Shown here: piece after piece, positions 48,550 through 57,521 of the stretch
How positions within the stretch are numbered: position 1 is the first letter of the stretch
How the letters are laid out: every line of letters begins with the position of its first letter
DNA from: Methyloprofundus sp.
GTDB lineage: Bacteria > Pseudomonadota > Gammaproteobacteria > Methylococcales > Methylomonadaceae
Reading direction: 5' to 3'
DNA length: 64,000 bases
Assembly: GCA_016592635.1 (NCBI GenBank)
Contig: AP023240.1
Location: forward strand, 62,001 to 126,000
Translations under genes and position numbers: made by a program
Notes under the pieces: model-generated
The model's database searches: none
What the model was told of the DNA's origin: nothing
What the model saw: only the letters and a program-made list of their open reading frames with translations

Positions 48550-48761
48550 ATGCCTAAAATTATGTATTGTGTGTGTTTCGATACTAACTGAGAAATGTAT
48601 TTTATATTTAAAAAGCTTAGTAACTGATGTTGTGCATTTGTTTCAGCACCTTTGAGCCAAGCCAGTTGCTGTAGTCATTTTCTGCTCAATCCTACTAAGA
48701 TTGATTGTATTGCTTATTGATAGGTGAGGAGGCACGTACTTGGTTTGTGAGGCGATTAAAG

Positions 48762-51095
48762 TTAGAACAATGCTTCTGGAGCAGGTTCGGCAATACTCAA
48801 GTTGTCATCATAAATTGAATTTTCGGGCTCTTCTGGGGTTGAGTATTGGGTAGGTGTAAATTCTGTTCGGAAATACTCCCAAGCGCTGGTTGCTATTTTT
48901 TCACGAGCTAATAAGCCCGTTTTGGTGTCAATAAGTGTGTGGGTTATGCCGTCGGGTATTGTAGGTTCTTGTTCAGGAGTGTCTTTGAGTGCATAGCGCA
49001 TAAAATCAATCCAAAGCGGTAGCGCTGCTTTCCCGCCTGTTTCCCAGTTTCCCAGAGATTGTGAGTTATCATGACCGACCCATGCAATGCCGACTAGTGT
49101 GGGGCTGAACCCATTGAACCAAGCATCTTTTTGTTTGTTGGTTGTCCCCGTTTTTCCTGCTAAATCAGTTCGTTCTAGTGTTTTTGCTTTAATGGCTGTG
49201 CCTCGTTGTACTACATCACGTAATAGGCTATTCATCAGAAAATTAATTTGTGGGGAAATGATTCTTGGTGCAGCATTTATGTTTATACAGGTTGTACAGG
49301 CTTGCTGAGGGCTGGCTTGGAAAAGAGTCTCTCCAGTGCTAGATTCAATTCGTTCAATAAAAAATGGCTCTATCAAAAAGCCGCCATTAGCAAAAACAGC
49401 ATACATTTTTGCCATTTGTAGTGGGGATGCATAGCCGCTTCCAAGAGCAAGAGATAGTTTTTGAGGGACTTGTTCTGCTTTAAATCCAAATCGTAAAGCG
49501 GTAGTTGTGGCATCAGGGATACTGATTGCTCTAAGTAGGCGTATAGAGATTAGGTTGCGCGATTTTCTTAATGCAGTGCGAATGCTGGTAGGGCCATAAA
49601 ATTTATGACTATAGTTTTCTGGGCGCCATTCGCTTTCTTCTTCTGAGCTTTGAGTGTTAACGATTGGAGCATCATTGATCATGCTTGCTGCTGTGAAGCC
49701 ATGCTCTAAAGCACTTGTGTAGATAATAGGTTTAAAGCCTGAGCCAGGTTGGCGTTTAGATTGAGTTGCACGATTATATTTGTTGTTGAAGTAGGCGTAG
49801 CCCCCTGAAAGAGCCAGAATAGCTCCATTTTTAGGGTCAAGTGCAACAAAGGCACTTTCTGCTTCAGGTATTTGTGCTAGGCGCCATTGTTGGTGTACTT
49901 GCCTAACTCGAATGATGTCGTGTAGTTTGATGATGTCGAGATATGAGAAGATCTTTAGAGTTTTATTGCTGGTAGCGTGATATTTTGTGCTCCATGGGCT
50001 ACTTTTCCATAGTAGTGTGATGCTCGTTCCATCCTTTAATTGAGCAGTCAGTTGTTTCTTGTTTATTTGAGTGACTTCGGCAGAGGAGGTGTTTCCAATA
50101 TTGGTAGTGGACTTTAGTGGAGTATTTTTTGTGCTGGTAAGTCTATAGCTATGGCGCTCGTCATAATTATGTAAATTGTTTCGTAAGGCTCTAACGGCAG
50201 TGGATTGTAAATCGGATTTTATGGTGGTGTAGACCTTCATGCCTGCTGTATAGGTTGCATTTTCACCATAAAGCTCAATGATTTTATTGCGTACCATTTC
50301 AGCAATATAAGGAGCGTATAGTTCCCTTCTGCTACTATATGTATCAGCTGTTATTGGGGCGTTGATGGCAACTTTATATTCCTTTTGAGAAATGAACTGC
50401 AGTTCTTTCAGCCGTTTTAGTACATAATTACGACGAAGTATGGCGCGTTTAGGGTTGGATATGGGGTTGTAGCTTGAGGGGGCTTTCGGTAAGCCAGCGA
50501 TCATGCTAAGTTCAGCAAGAGATAGCTCTGTCAGAGGGCGGTCATAATAAATTTCTGCTGCAGCAATAATGCCATATGAGCGTTGCCCTAAGTAAATTTT
50601 ATTCAGGTATAATTCAAGTATCTCATTTTTTGTGTATTCTTGTTCAATTTGGAAGGATAAAATGATTTCTTTGAATTTTCGGGTATAGGTTTTTTCATTG
50701 CTGAGTAGGAAGTTGCGTGCAACCTGCATAGTTATTGTGCTCCCGCCTTGTTTCTTTTTCCCTGTTAATAATAGTTGTATGGCTGCTCGAACAAGGCCTT
50801 TATAATCAACGCCTGGATGTGAAAAGAAGTTAGCATCTTCGGAAGAAATGAAGGCATTAATAAGTTGTGGAGGGATGTTGGAAAATTTTATTGGGGTACG
50901 AATTTTTTCACCAAATTGCTCTATAAGCAACCCATCTTGGCTATATATGCTGAGGGGCTGTTGATATTTGATGCTACGAAGCGTTTTAACATCAGGCAAA
51001 TCGTCACTTATTTGCTGGTAAGCATAATAACTTGTAATAATGCCAAGGGCTGAGAGGCTAAATAATGTGATAATTGCCCATTTAATAATTCTCAT
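48762..51095 (-). CDS. mrcA: Penicillin-binding protein 1A (bifunctional class A PBP)
   Basis: Inner-membrane enzyme that polymerises glycan strands and cross-links peptides in peptidoglycan. One N-terminal membrane helix (about 5-24). The GT51 domain has SSEDANFFSHPGVD (catalytic E86) and KKQGGSTITMQVARN. An OB-like insert lies around 315-410. The transpeptidase has SGFK (S452), SRN, and KTGTT. The 777 residues are normal for PBP1a. It is divergent from pilM, the classic ponA / pilMNOPQ arrangement. Confidence 0.95.
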   Translation of the reverse strand: MRIIKWAIITLFSLSALGIITSYYAYQQISDDLPDVKTLRSIKYQQPLSIYSQDGLLIEQFGEKIRTPIKFSNIPPQLINAFISSEDANFFSHPGVDYKGLVRAAIQLLLTGKKKQGGSTITMQVARNFLLSNEKTYTRKFKEIILSFQIEQEYTKNEILELYLNKIYLGQRSYGIIAAAEIYYDRPLTELSLAELSMIAGLPKAPSSYNPISNPKRAILRRNYVLKRLKELQFISQKEYKVAINAPITADTYSSRRELYAPYIAEMVRNKIIELYGENATYTAGMKVYTTIKSDLQSTAVRALRNNLHNYDERHSYRLTSTKNTPLKSTTNIGNTSSAEVTQINKKQLTAQLKDGTSITLLWKSSPWSTKYHATSNKTLKIFSYLDIIKLHDIIRVRQVHQQWRLAQIPEAESAFVALDPKNGAILALSGGYAYFNNKYNRATQSKRQPGSGFKPIIYTSALEHGFTAASMINDAPIVNTQSSEEESEWRPENYSHKFYGPTSIRTALRKSRNLISIRLLRAISIPDATTTALRFGFKAEQVPQKLSLALGSGYASPLQMAKMYAVFANGGFLIEPFFIERIESSTGETLFQASPQQACTTCININAAPRIISPQINFLMNSLLRDVVQRGTAIKAKTLERTDLAGKTGTTNKQKDAWFNGFSPTLVGIAWVGHDNSQSLGNWETGGKAALPLWIDFMRYALKDTPEQEPTIPDGITHTLIDTKTGLLAREKIATSAWEYFRTEFTPTQYSTPEEPENSIYDDNLSIAEPAPEALF

Positions 51096-51713
51096 TATAA
51101 GGTATAGGTATTTCAGTGAGTGGCTGGAAGGGAAGGCGATCTGGGTTTAATTTAAATATATTTTGGACTGCAGTAATGTGAATGGTCTGGTAACGATCAT
51201 TTTATATCGGGATATTATGAGCTGAGTGTTATTATACTGGTCAATTATTAAAAAATCTCACATGATACTATTAAGTTGTATGTGAAATTCACCAAGTTCG
51301 AGATCTTGTGTGTTAAGTGAAAAATGTAAGTGGCATAATAGGTGTTTTTTTTGATATAAATTAATATTGAATTTCATGTGTTTATGTGGGAAACTTAAAT
51401 TTAAGTATTAGGTTTTTGTGAAGGGTGGTATGAAAATATGAAAAAATGTCTATACTTCATTTAGTGGTAAGGTAAAAGGTGGGCAAAAAAGTTTAGCTAT
51501 TAAATGGCTTGTGTGTATCAAGTTCATGTTTTTGCGTATCAAAGCAAGTTGTGCAAATAATTATTGAAGGTTAAGTTAAGCAAGTAATTTGAAATGGTTG
51601 GCATTTAAAATAACTAGAACTGTTGAGTTAAATTGCCTGTGCTGGGGTTGTGTTGCTGAATAATGTTATTGGTAGCCCTGAAATGTAATTGTGAAAAATA
51701 AAAGAGTTTCTAC
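51096..51713. other. Divergent control region between mrcA and pilM
   Basis: About 620 bases, AT-rich, expected to hold promoters for mrcA (minus) and the pilM operon (plus). Only very short frames occur, such as an eight-codon one near 51438. No confident sigma-70 pair, tRNA or hairpin was found. Confidence 0.45.
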
Positions 51714-52775
51714 ATGAAATGGTTCAATCGTAAGCGTGATCATCTTCTTGGCATAGATATAAGCACTGCGGCTATAAAATTGCTGGAATTAAGTAAGGTG
51801 GGAGCAAGGTATAAAGTTGAAAGCTATGCCGTAGCTCCATTAGCTCAAGATGCAGTGATTGACAACAATATTTCAAACGCAGAGATGATTGCTGATACTA
51901 TCAAGGTTGCATTGAAACAATCAGGTTCGCGTACGCGGCATGCCTGTGTCGCAATAGCTGGCTCTTCAGTAATGACCAAAACAATTATGATGTCTGCACA
52001 TTTATCTGAAGAAGAAATGGAAGAGCAAATTATGGTTGAAGCGGATCAATATATTCCATATTCTTTAGAAGAGGTTCGGTTGGATTTTGAAGTGCAGCAA
52101 GTGAATGAATCCAATCCTGATATGGTTGATGTTTTACTGGCTGCATCTCGGCGAGAGAACGTTGATGAACGTGTGGAAGTTTTAGAAATGGCAGGTTTGA
52201 CAACTAGTATTGTAGATGTAGAAGCTTTTGCTATGGAAAATGCCTTTGCTTTACTTAAGGATCAGTTATCTGAGAGTAATGAAGACCATACTATTGCTAT
52301 TGCAGATGTCGGCGCAACAATGACAACATTAAATATTTTGCATGAAGGGCGTACTGTTTATACGCGAGAGCAAGGTTTTGGTGGTAAGCAGTTGACAGAA
52401 GAAATTCAACGTCGTTATGGGCTTTCGTATGAAGAAGCTGGCTTAGCTAAGCGGCATGGAGGTTTGCCTGATAACTATAGTAGTGATGTATTAGGGCCTT
52501 TTAGAAGAGCATTGGTACAACAAGTTGCGAGATCATTGCAATTTTTTATTTCGTCTAATGCAAATAGAAGTATTGATAGTGTTATTTTGGCGGGTGGTTG
52601 TGCTTCTATTATTGGTATTGATAAGTTGGTTGAGCAGGAGCTTGGTATACCAGCAGTTGTTGCGAATCCTTTTATTAATATGGCCTTATCAAATAAAATT
52701 AAGCCACAAAGCTTAAGTAATGATGCGCCTGCCATGATGATTGCGTGTGGGTTGGCTTTGAGGGGGTTTGACTAA
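51714..52775 (+). CDS. pilM: Type IV pilus inner-membrane platform protein PilM
   Basis: Actin-like cytoplasmic ATP-binding protein that anchors the pilus alignment complex by binding the PilN N terminus. It has LLGIDISTAAIKLLEL, the RTRHACVAIAGSSVMTK segment, QIMVEADQYIPYSLEEVRLDF and AIADVGATMTTLNI, then ILAGGCASIIGI, which are the phosphate and adenosine motifs of the fold. At 353 residues it is normal. agag lies before the ATG. Its stop overlaps the pilN start by one base. Confidence 0.95.
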   Translation: MKWFNRKRDHLLGIDISTAAIKLLELSKVGARYKVESYAVAPLAQDAVIDNNISNAEMIADTIKVALKQSGSRTRHACVAIAGSSVMTKTIMMSAHLSEEEMEEQIMVEADQYIPYSLEEVRLDFEVQQVNESNPDMVDVLLAASRRENVDERVEVLEMAGLTTSIVDVEAFAMENAFALLKDQLSESNEDHTIAIADVGATMTTLNILHEGRTVYTREQGFGGKQLTEEIQRRYGLSYEEAGLAKRHGGLPDNYSSDVLGPFRRALVQQVARSLQFFISSNANRSIDSVILAGGCASIIGIDKLVEQELGIPAVVANPFINMALSNKIKPQSLSNDAPAMMIACGLALRGFD

Positions 52776-53350
52776 TGACTCGAATTAATCTTTTACCTTG
52801 GCGTGACGAGTTACGTAAGAAAAAGCAAGAGGAATTTATTGTTGGCATGGTCGGGATGGCTGTCCTTGCTATTTCCATAATGCTTGGGATACAAATGTAT
52901 TTAGATAGCCTAATTGCTGAGCAACAAGGAAAAAAAAGTATTGTTGATGCAAAAATAGCTGAACTCAATTTGATTACTGCTAGAATTAGAGATATTCAGG
53001 ATCAAAATTCCATTTTACAAAGTAAAAGAACTGCTATTCAGGAGTTGCAAAAGAGCCGCCCTGAGATAGTGCATTTTTTTGATGAAATTGCTAAGGCTGT
53101 CCCTGATGGAGTATTTCTAAATAAGCTGAAGCAAGATAGCCAACGGATAGAATTAAATGGAAAAACTCAATCCAATGCGCGAGTGTCTGAGTTTATGAGG
53201 AATGTTGAGGCTTCTAAGTGGCTGGTTGACCCTGAGTTAAATATTATTCAGGGAAGCGTTAAGGGTAAGAGCAAAGGTAAGAGCAAGAAGTTAAGCGACT
53301 TTACACTGTATGCTAAGCAGTGGAAAAATAAAGAAGATGAGGATATGTGA
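52775..53350 (+). CDS. pilN: Type IV pilus assembly protein PilN
   Basis: Bitopic inner-membrane protein of 191 residues. The conserved N terminus INLLPWRDELRKKKQ binds PilM; a helix (MVGMAVLAISIMLGIQMYL) follows, then a coiled coil and a ferredoxin-like periplasmic domain that pairs with PilO. A lysine-rich insert, KGKSKGKSKK, encoded by a 12-base duplication near 53266-53289, lies in the last third. It starts in the pilM stop and overlaps the next gene by one base. Confidence 0.95.
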   Translation: MTRINLLPWRDELRKKKQEEFIVGMVGMAVLAISIMLGIQMYLDSLIAEQQGKKSIVDAKIAELNLITARIRDIQDQNSILQSKRTAIQELQKSRPEIVHFFDEIAKAVPDGVFLNKLKQDSQRIELNGKTQSNARVSEFMRNVEASKWLVDPELNIIQGSVKGKSKGKSKKLSDFTLYAKQWKNKEDEDM

Positions 53351-54522
53351 TGGATCTGTCTGAGATTAATTGGGATGTTAATGAAGCGGGAGCTTGGCCC
53401 AAGCCAGTTAAGATTGGAGCAGGTATTCTAGTGTTTTTGTTAATAGCTAGTTTTTGGTATTTTAAGTTTACTAATGAGCAACTCACTAAATTAGAGGCTG
53501 AAGAAAAGGCTGTTGATAATGCTTTAGCTTCTTATCAGATCGCATGGCGGATGGCTTTGAATCTAGAGCTACACCAAAAGCAATATAAGCAAATTGAATT
53601 ATCATTGCATGACATGATGAAATTAATGCCTACTAAAGCAGAAGTTGCAAATTTACTGGTAGATATTTCACAGACAGGGCTATCTAGTGGTTTAGAGTTT
53701 GAATTATTTAAACCTACGGGCCAAATTGATAAGGGGGACGTCGTTGAGCTACCTATTGATATTAAAGTTTTAGGTAGATATAGTGAGCTAGGTCTATTTA
53801 TCAGTGGTTTGGCTACATTACCTAGAATTGTGACAATTAAAGATATTCAAATCGAGCCTGCAAAAAATGACTCTCGCCTATTTATGGATGCAGTGATTAC
53901 TACATACAGAGAGGGAGGAGGGAGAAAGGATGCAGATACTACAGATGTAATGGACAATCAATCATTAGTTTGTCTTGATCATGATGGCATGCAAGTAAAA
54001 GGGTGTAAGAGGCGAAGTAATATTGTTATTTCTTATGTAGATCTTGCTGCAAAGCTGAAAGAAAAAAGAACAGGTGTGCAGCCCATAAAGATAGATGCAA
54101 TTGAACCAATGTCACCAGTTGAAAGTTATTTGTTTGATCCTGAGGGTTTAAGAGATCCATTTAGGGAGTCTGAAAAAACGATAGGCAACACAAAAACGTC
54201 TTACGCAGCAATAAGTAGTCTTCAGCCTGATTTTAACCGGCATAAGGAAGAGTTGGAAAGTTATTCTTTAGATACATTAAGGATGGTTGGAGTTGTAGAA
54301 ATGCATGATGTTTTTTGGGGGTTAGTTTTAACTTCTGAAGGGGCTATTCACCGAGTAAAAAAAGGAAATTATTTAGGTGAAAATCATGGAAAAATATTGC
54401 GTATACTAACAGATAAAATTGAGTTAATGGAGATTGTTCCAGATCAGCCAGGGGTGTGGCGTGAGGAACAAAGGGCAATTGCCTTATCTGAATCTAATTC
54501 TAATTTTAAGTCGGATGATTAA
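53350..54522 (+). CDS. PilO-PilP fusion protein of the type IV pilus alignment complex
   Basis: One open frame of 390 residues carries both PilO and PilP. Residues 1-195 are PilO: helix GAGILVFLLIASFWYF, a coiled coil, and the periplasmic ferredoxin-like domain with ELPIDIKVLGRYSELGLFI. Residues 225-385 are PilP: VDLAAKLKEKR, LFDPEGLRDPF, the beta domain LRMVGVVEMHD, GNYLGENHGKI and MEIVPDQPGVW. PilP is normally a separate lipoprotein; here it has no signal peptide, and a GC pair near 218 stands about where the lipobox cysteine would be, without any hydrophobic segment. No frame carries a hidden signal. The ATG at 53350 overlaps the pilN stop; a GTG at 53347 is possible. pilQ follows after one base. 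Confidence 0.9.
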   Translation: MDLSEINWDVNEAGAWPKPVKIGAGILVFLLIASFWYFKFTNEQLTKLEAEEKAVDNALASYQIAWRMALNLELHQKQYKQIELSLHDMMKLMPTKAEVANLLVDISQTGLSSGLEFELFKPTGQIDKGDVVELPIDIKVLGRYSELGLFISGLATLPRIVTIKDIQIEPAKNDSRLFMDAVITTYREGGGRKDADTTDVMDNQSLVCLDHDGMQVKGCKRRSNIVISYVDLAAKLKEKRTGVQPIKIDAIEPMSPVESYLFDPEGLRDPFRESEKTIGNTKTSYAAISSLQPDFNRHKEELESYSLDTLRMVGVVEMHDVFWGLVLTSEGAIHRVKKGNYLGENHGKILRILTDKIELMEIVPDQPGVWREEQRAIALSESNSNFKSDD

Positions 54523-54523
54523 T

Positions 54524-56794
54524 ATGAATATTCAGCAGAGTGGTTTTTGTATGAGCTTTATGAAGCAAAAGGCGTTATTGCATGTGCTTGCCTTAATTAT
54601 TTTAATATTTGGGAAGGTTTCTTTGGTATGGGCGGAAGATATAGCACTTACATCGGTTAACCTAAATACATTATCTGGGGATAACGTGCAGTTATCTTTT
54701 GAGATGACTGATGATATTAATATGCCTAAGGTGTTTCATACAGATAGCCCAGCTAGAATTGTACTGGATTTTATTGGAACAAAGAGTGCTTTGAAGCAAA
54801 AAAAGAACACTATAAATGCGGGAGGCGTAAATAGTTTCGTAGCAATAGAAGCTGCTGGACGATTAAGAATTGTTATTAACTTGCTAAAACTTGTCCCATA
54901 TGAAGTGAAAGTGGAAGGTAATCATGCTATTGTGATTTTACGAAGTTCAGGCAAGGTTGCTAGAGAAAGTCATAAGAAACTTTCTGAAAAAACCCTAACC
55001 CAGTTTGCTGCATTAATTCCAAAACAAGCAATTAATAAAATTGATTTCCGACGAGGAAAAAAGGGGGAAGGTCGTTTATTGATTTCTCTTTCTAATCCTA
55101 ATACTGTTGTTAATACGCAAGAAAAATCAGGGAAAATTGAGCTAACTTTTTTAAATACTCAATTGCCTGACTTGTATGCAAAAAAAATGGATGTACTAGA
55201 TTTTGCAACGCCTGTGTCAATGGTGGAAGCAAAGAAAGTAGGCTCTAAAGTTAAAATATTGATTACGCCAATAGATGGTAACTACGCTTATACATCATTT
55301 CAATCGGATGGTTTATTATCAGTTGATATTAGGCCTATTACTACAGCAGAGGAAGAGGAAAAGCGTAGAGGAAAGTTCCCATATAGTGGTGAGAGATTGT
55401 CATTAAGTTTTCATGATATAGAAGTGCGCTCTGTTTTACAGATTTTAGCTGACTTTACGGATCTTAATATCATTGTGAATGATTCTGTAACAGGAAATTT
55501 AACTTTACGACTAAATGATGTGCCTTGGGATCAAGCCTTAGATTTTATTTTAAAAGCCCAAGGATTGGCAAAAAGACAGGCTGGCAATGTTATTTTAGTA
55601 GCTCCAACAGCAGAAATAAGTAAGCTAGAGCAAGAGGAGTTGGATGCAATGCAGGTCGTTGAACGTTTAGAGCCTTTAAAAACAGAATATATTCAAATAA
55701 ATTATGCTAAAGCTAAAAATTTTAGAAATATCCTCTTAGGCAATTCATCAATAAGTTCTGATGGTTGTGCTGTGTCTTCAGGAAATATTAACTCTAAATT
55801 TCAACAGAATACTCAGGGTAATCAGGGTAATCAGGGTAATCAGGGTAATCAGGGTAATCAGGGTAACTTAGGCAATAGAGGTGGAATAGGGTCTAAAGGT
55901 GTGGGAGGGGCTAATTATGCTCTGTTGTCTGCTCGTGGTACTGCTTTGGTTGACTCGCGAACTAATACTTTAATTGTTAAAGATACTAGTAAGCAACTAG
56001 AAGAAATTAGAAAAATGATTTTAATTCTTGATAGGCGGGTTGATCAAGTATTGATTGAAGCTAGAATTGTTATTGCTGAAGATGGGTTTGCACAAGAATT
56101 AGGGGTAAAATTTGGAGCTGCCTATACGGGTGGTGATGGCGTCAATACCAGTTTTAAAGCAGGTGGTACGACTGGAGGGTCAACAAACCCAGGAGATGGG
56201 GATATAGTTTCGCCTATTTTATCAAATCTAGCGGTAACGAACCCATATGGAGCACTTGGGATGACTTTGGCTGATGGGGCTAATTATGTGCTTAATTTGG
56301 AAATTACTGCTTTACAGGATGATAGGAAAGCTGAATTTGTTTCAAACCCTAAAGTATTGACATCAGATCGATGTAAAGCAAGTATTGAGCAAGGCGTTGA
56401 AATTCCCTTTCAAACAGTGAGCCAAAATGGTACTCAAACTCAATTTAAAGATGCTAAAATTATTTTGGAAGTAACGCCGCAAATTACACCAAATGGCAGT
56501 ATTATTATGCTATTAAGAATAGCAAAAGATTCACCAGGGGACATTACACCTGGTGGTTTGGCAATTAACTCTAGAGAAATAAATACCAGTGTGCAGATTG
56601 AGGATGGAGAGACGGTTGTTTTAGGTGGAGTGTATGAAGGAGATACTGTTAATATTGTAAATTCGGTACCTTGGTTTAAAGACTTGCCTTTAGTTGGTTG
56701 GATGTTTAGAAAGACAATAAAAAGTGATGTAAAAAAAGAGTTACTCATTTTTATTACACCTAAAGTTGTTAAGGATTCGATGCGTATGCGCTAA
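54524..56794 (+). CDS. pilQ: Type IV pilus secretin PilQ
   Basis: Outer-membrane channel for the type IV pilus. Signal peptide about 15-40 (LLHVLALIILIFGKVSLVWA). Two AMIN domains bind peptidoglycan (about 45-130 and 170-260). An STN/N0 domain (LSLSFHDIEVRSVLQILADF) is followed by N1 and the secretin pore with VETPQITPNGSII-like strands, ETVVLGGVYEG and WMFRKTIKSDVKKELLIFI. Within the N domains is a six-unit Gln-Gly-Asn repeat at about 431-448. The ATG at 54524 follows the previous stop; the ATG at 54551 also fits the signal. About 756 residues, typical. Confidence 0.94.
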   Translation: MNIQQSGFCMSFMKQKALLHVLALIILIFGKVSLVWAEDIALTSVNLNTLSGDNVQLSFEMTDDINMPKVFHTDSPARIVLDFIGTKSALKQKKNTINAGGVNSFVAIEAAGRLRIVINLLKLVPYEVKVEGNHAIVILRSSGKVARESHKKLSEKTLTQFAALIPKQAINKIDFRRGKKGEGRLLISLSNPNTVVNTQEKSGKIELTFLNTQLPDLYAKKMDVLDFATPVSMVEAKKVGSKVKILITPIDGNYAYTSFQSDGLLSVDIRPITTAEEEEKRRGKFPYSGERLSLSFHDIEVRSVLQILADFTDLNIIVNDSVTGNLTLRLNDVPWDQALDFILKAQGLAKRQAGNVILVAPTAEISKLEQEELDAMQVVERLEPLKTEYIQINYAKAKNFRNILLGNSSISSDGCAVSSGNINSKFQQNTQGNQGNQGNQGNQGNQGNLGNRGGIGSKGVGGANYALLSARGTALVDSRTNTLIVKDTSKQLEEIRKMILILDRRVDQVLIEARIVIAEDGFAQELGVKFGAAYTGGDGVNTSFKAGGTTGGSTNPGDGDIVSPILSNLAVTNPYGALGMTLADGANYVLNLEITALQDDRKAEFVSNPKVLTSDRCKASIEQGVEIPFQTVSQNGTQTQFKDAKIILEVTPQITPNGSIIMLLRIAKDSPGDITPGGLAINSREINTSVQIEDGETVVLGGVYEGDTVNIVNSVPWFKDLPLVGWMFRKTIKSDVKKELLIFITPKVVKDSMRMR
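55814..55867 (+). repeat. Six-copy 9-base tandem repeat inside pilQ
   Basis: cagggtaat is repeated five times exactly, then once as cagggtaac, in frame, giving (QGN)x6. Copy-number changes would lengthen or shorten a flexible linker without shifting the frame. Confidence 0.95.
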
Positions 56795-56949
56795 TAAGCA
56801 GGTTATTGAGTTGCTTTTATAATGATGTTGTAATATTCTTAATTTACATTCGAGGGTTGTAAATGTATATAATGTTTATAGTTAGATGAAGTATGAGTTA
56901 ATGATATGTGGTTGGGGATTAAAAGTTATTCTTAAGCTTCAATTGCAAC

Positions 56950-56979
56950 AAAAAAAAGGGGCATAAAGCCCCTTTTTTT
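56950..56979 (+). terminator. Rho-independent terminator after pilQ
   Basis: ggggc-ataaa-gcccc stem flanked by an A tract and seven Ts, about 155 bases after the pilQ stop and 20 bases before aroK. It would separate the pil operon from aroK-aroB, and the A and T flanks make it able to act in both directions. Confidence 0.9.
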
Positions 56980-57002
56980 ATGAATACAAATAGTAGATAT
57001 TG

Positions 57003-57521
57003 ATGAATAAAAAAAATATATATTTAATTGGGTTAATGGGTGCAGGCAAAACCACGATAGGGCGGTTATTGGCAAAGTCATTAGGAGTGCCTTTTTATGA
57101 TAGTGATAAAGCGATTGAGGATATTACAGGTGTTGATATTGCGACTATCTTTGAATTTGAAGGTGAGGATGGTTTTCGCTTGCGAGAGAATAAAATGATC
57201 AAGGAGTTGACAGAACTTGATAGTATCGTATTGGCAACTGGAGGCGGGGTCATTTTGAATGAGGATAATAGAGAGCATCTTAAAGATAATGGCTTTGTTG
57301 TTTATTTGCAGTGTTCGGTTGACCGTTTAATGGAACGCACCTCTAGAAATTCTCAGCGCCCCTTGTTGAATACTGAAAAGCCAAGAGAGAAAATAGAGTC
57401 TCTTTTACAAGAGCGTGAGGAGTTGTATGTATCAAGTGCAGATTTTATTATTGATAGCGGCAAGGTACAAAGTAAAGCTGCGGTAAAAGAAATTTTAAAA
57501 GAATATGCGAGCGTTAATTAA
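57003..57521 (+). CDS. aroK: Shikimate kinase
   Basis: Phosphorylates shikimate in the chorismate pathway. Walker A GLMGAGKTT at about 9-17, DSDKAIE with the shikimate-binding Asp, ATGGGVIL, and the lid region SQRPLLNTEKP. 172 residues, normal. The ATG at 57003 is used; a TTG just before it is in frame. It overlaps aroB by one base. The terminator of pilQ lies just upstream, so the promoter must be very near or within it, or readthrough occurs. Confidence 0.95.
   Translation: MNKKNIYLIGLMGAGKTTIGRLLAKSLGVPFYDSDKAIEDITGVDIATIFEFEGEDGFRLRENKMIKELTELDSIVLATGGGVILNEDNREHLKDNGFVVYLQCSVDRLMERTSRNSQRPLLNTEKPREKIESLLQEREELYVSSADFIIDSGKVQSKAAVKEILKEYASVN

Noticed and set aside
53900..54060. Frameshift or sequencing error joining pilO and pilP
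   Set aside because: No alternative frame in this stretch encodes a signal peptide or lipobox, and both domains are in the same frame with a normal linker.
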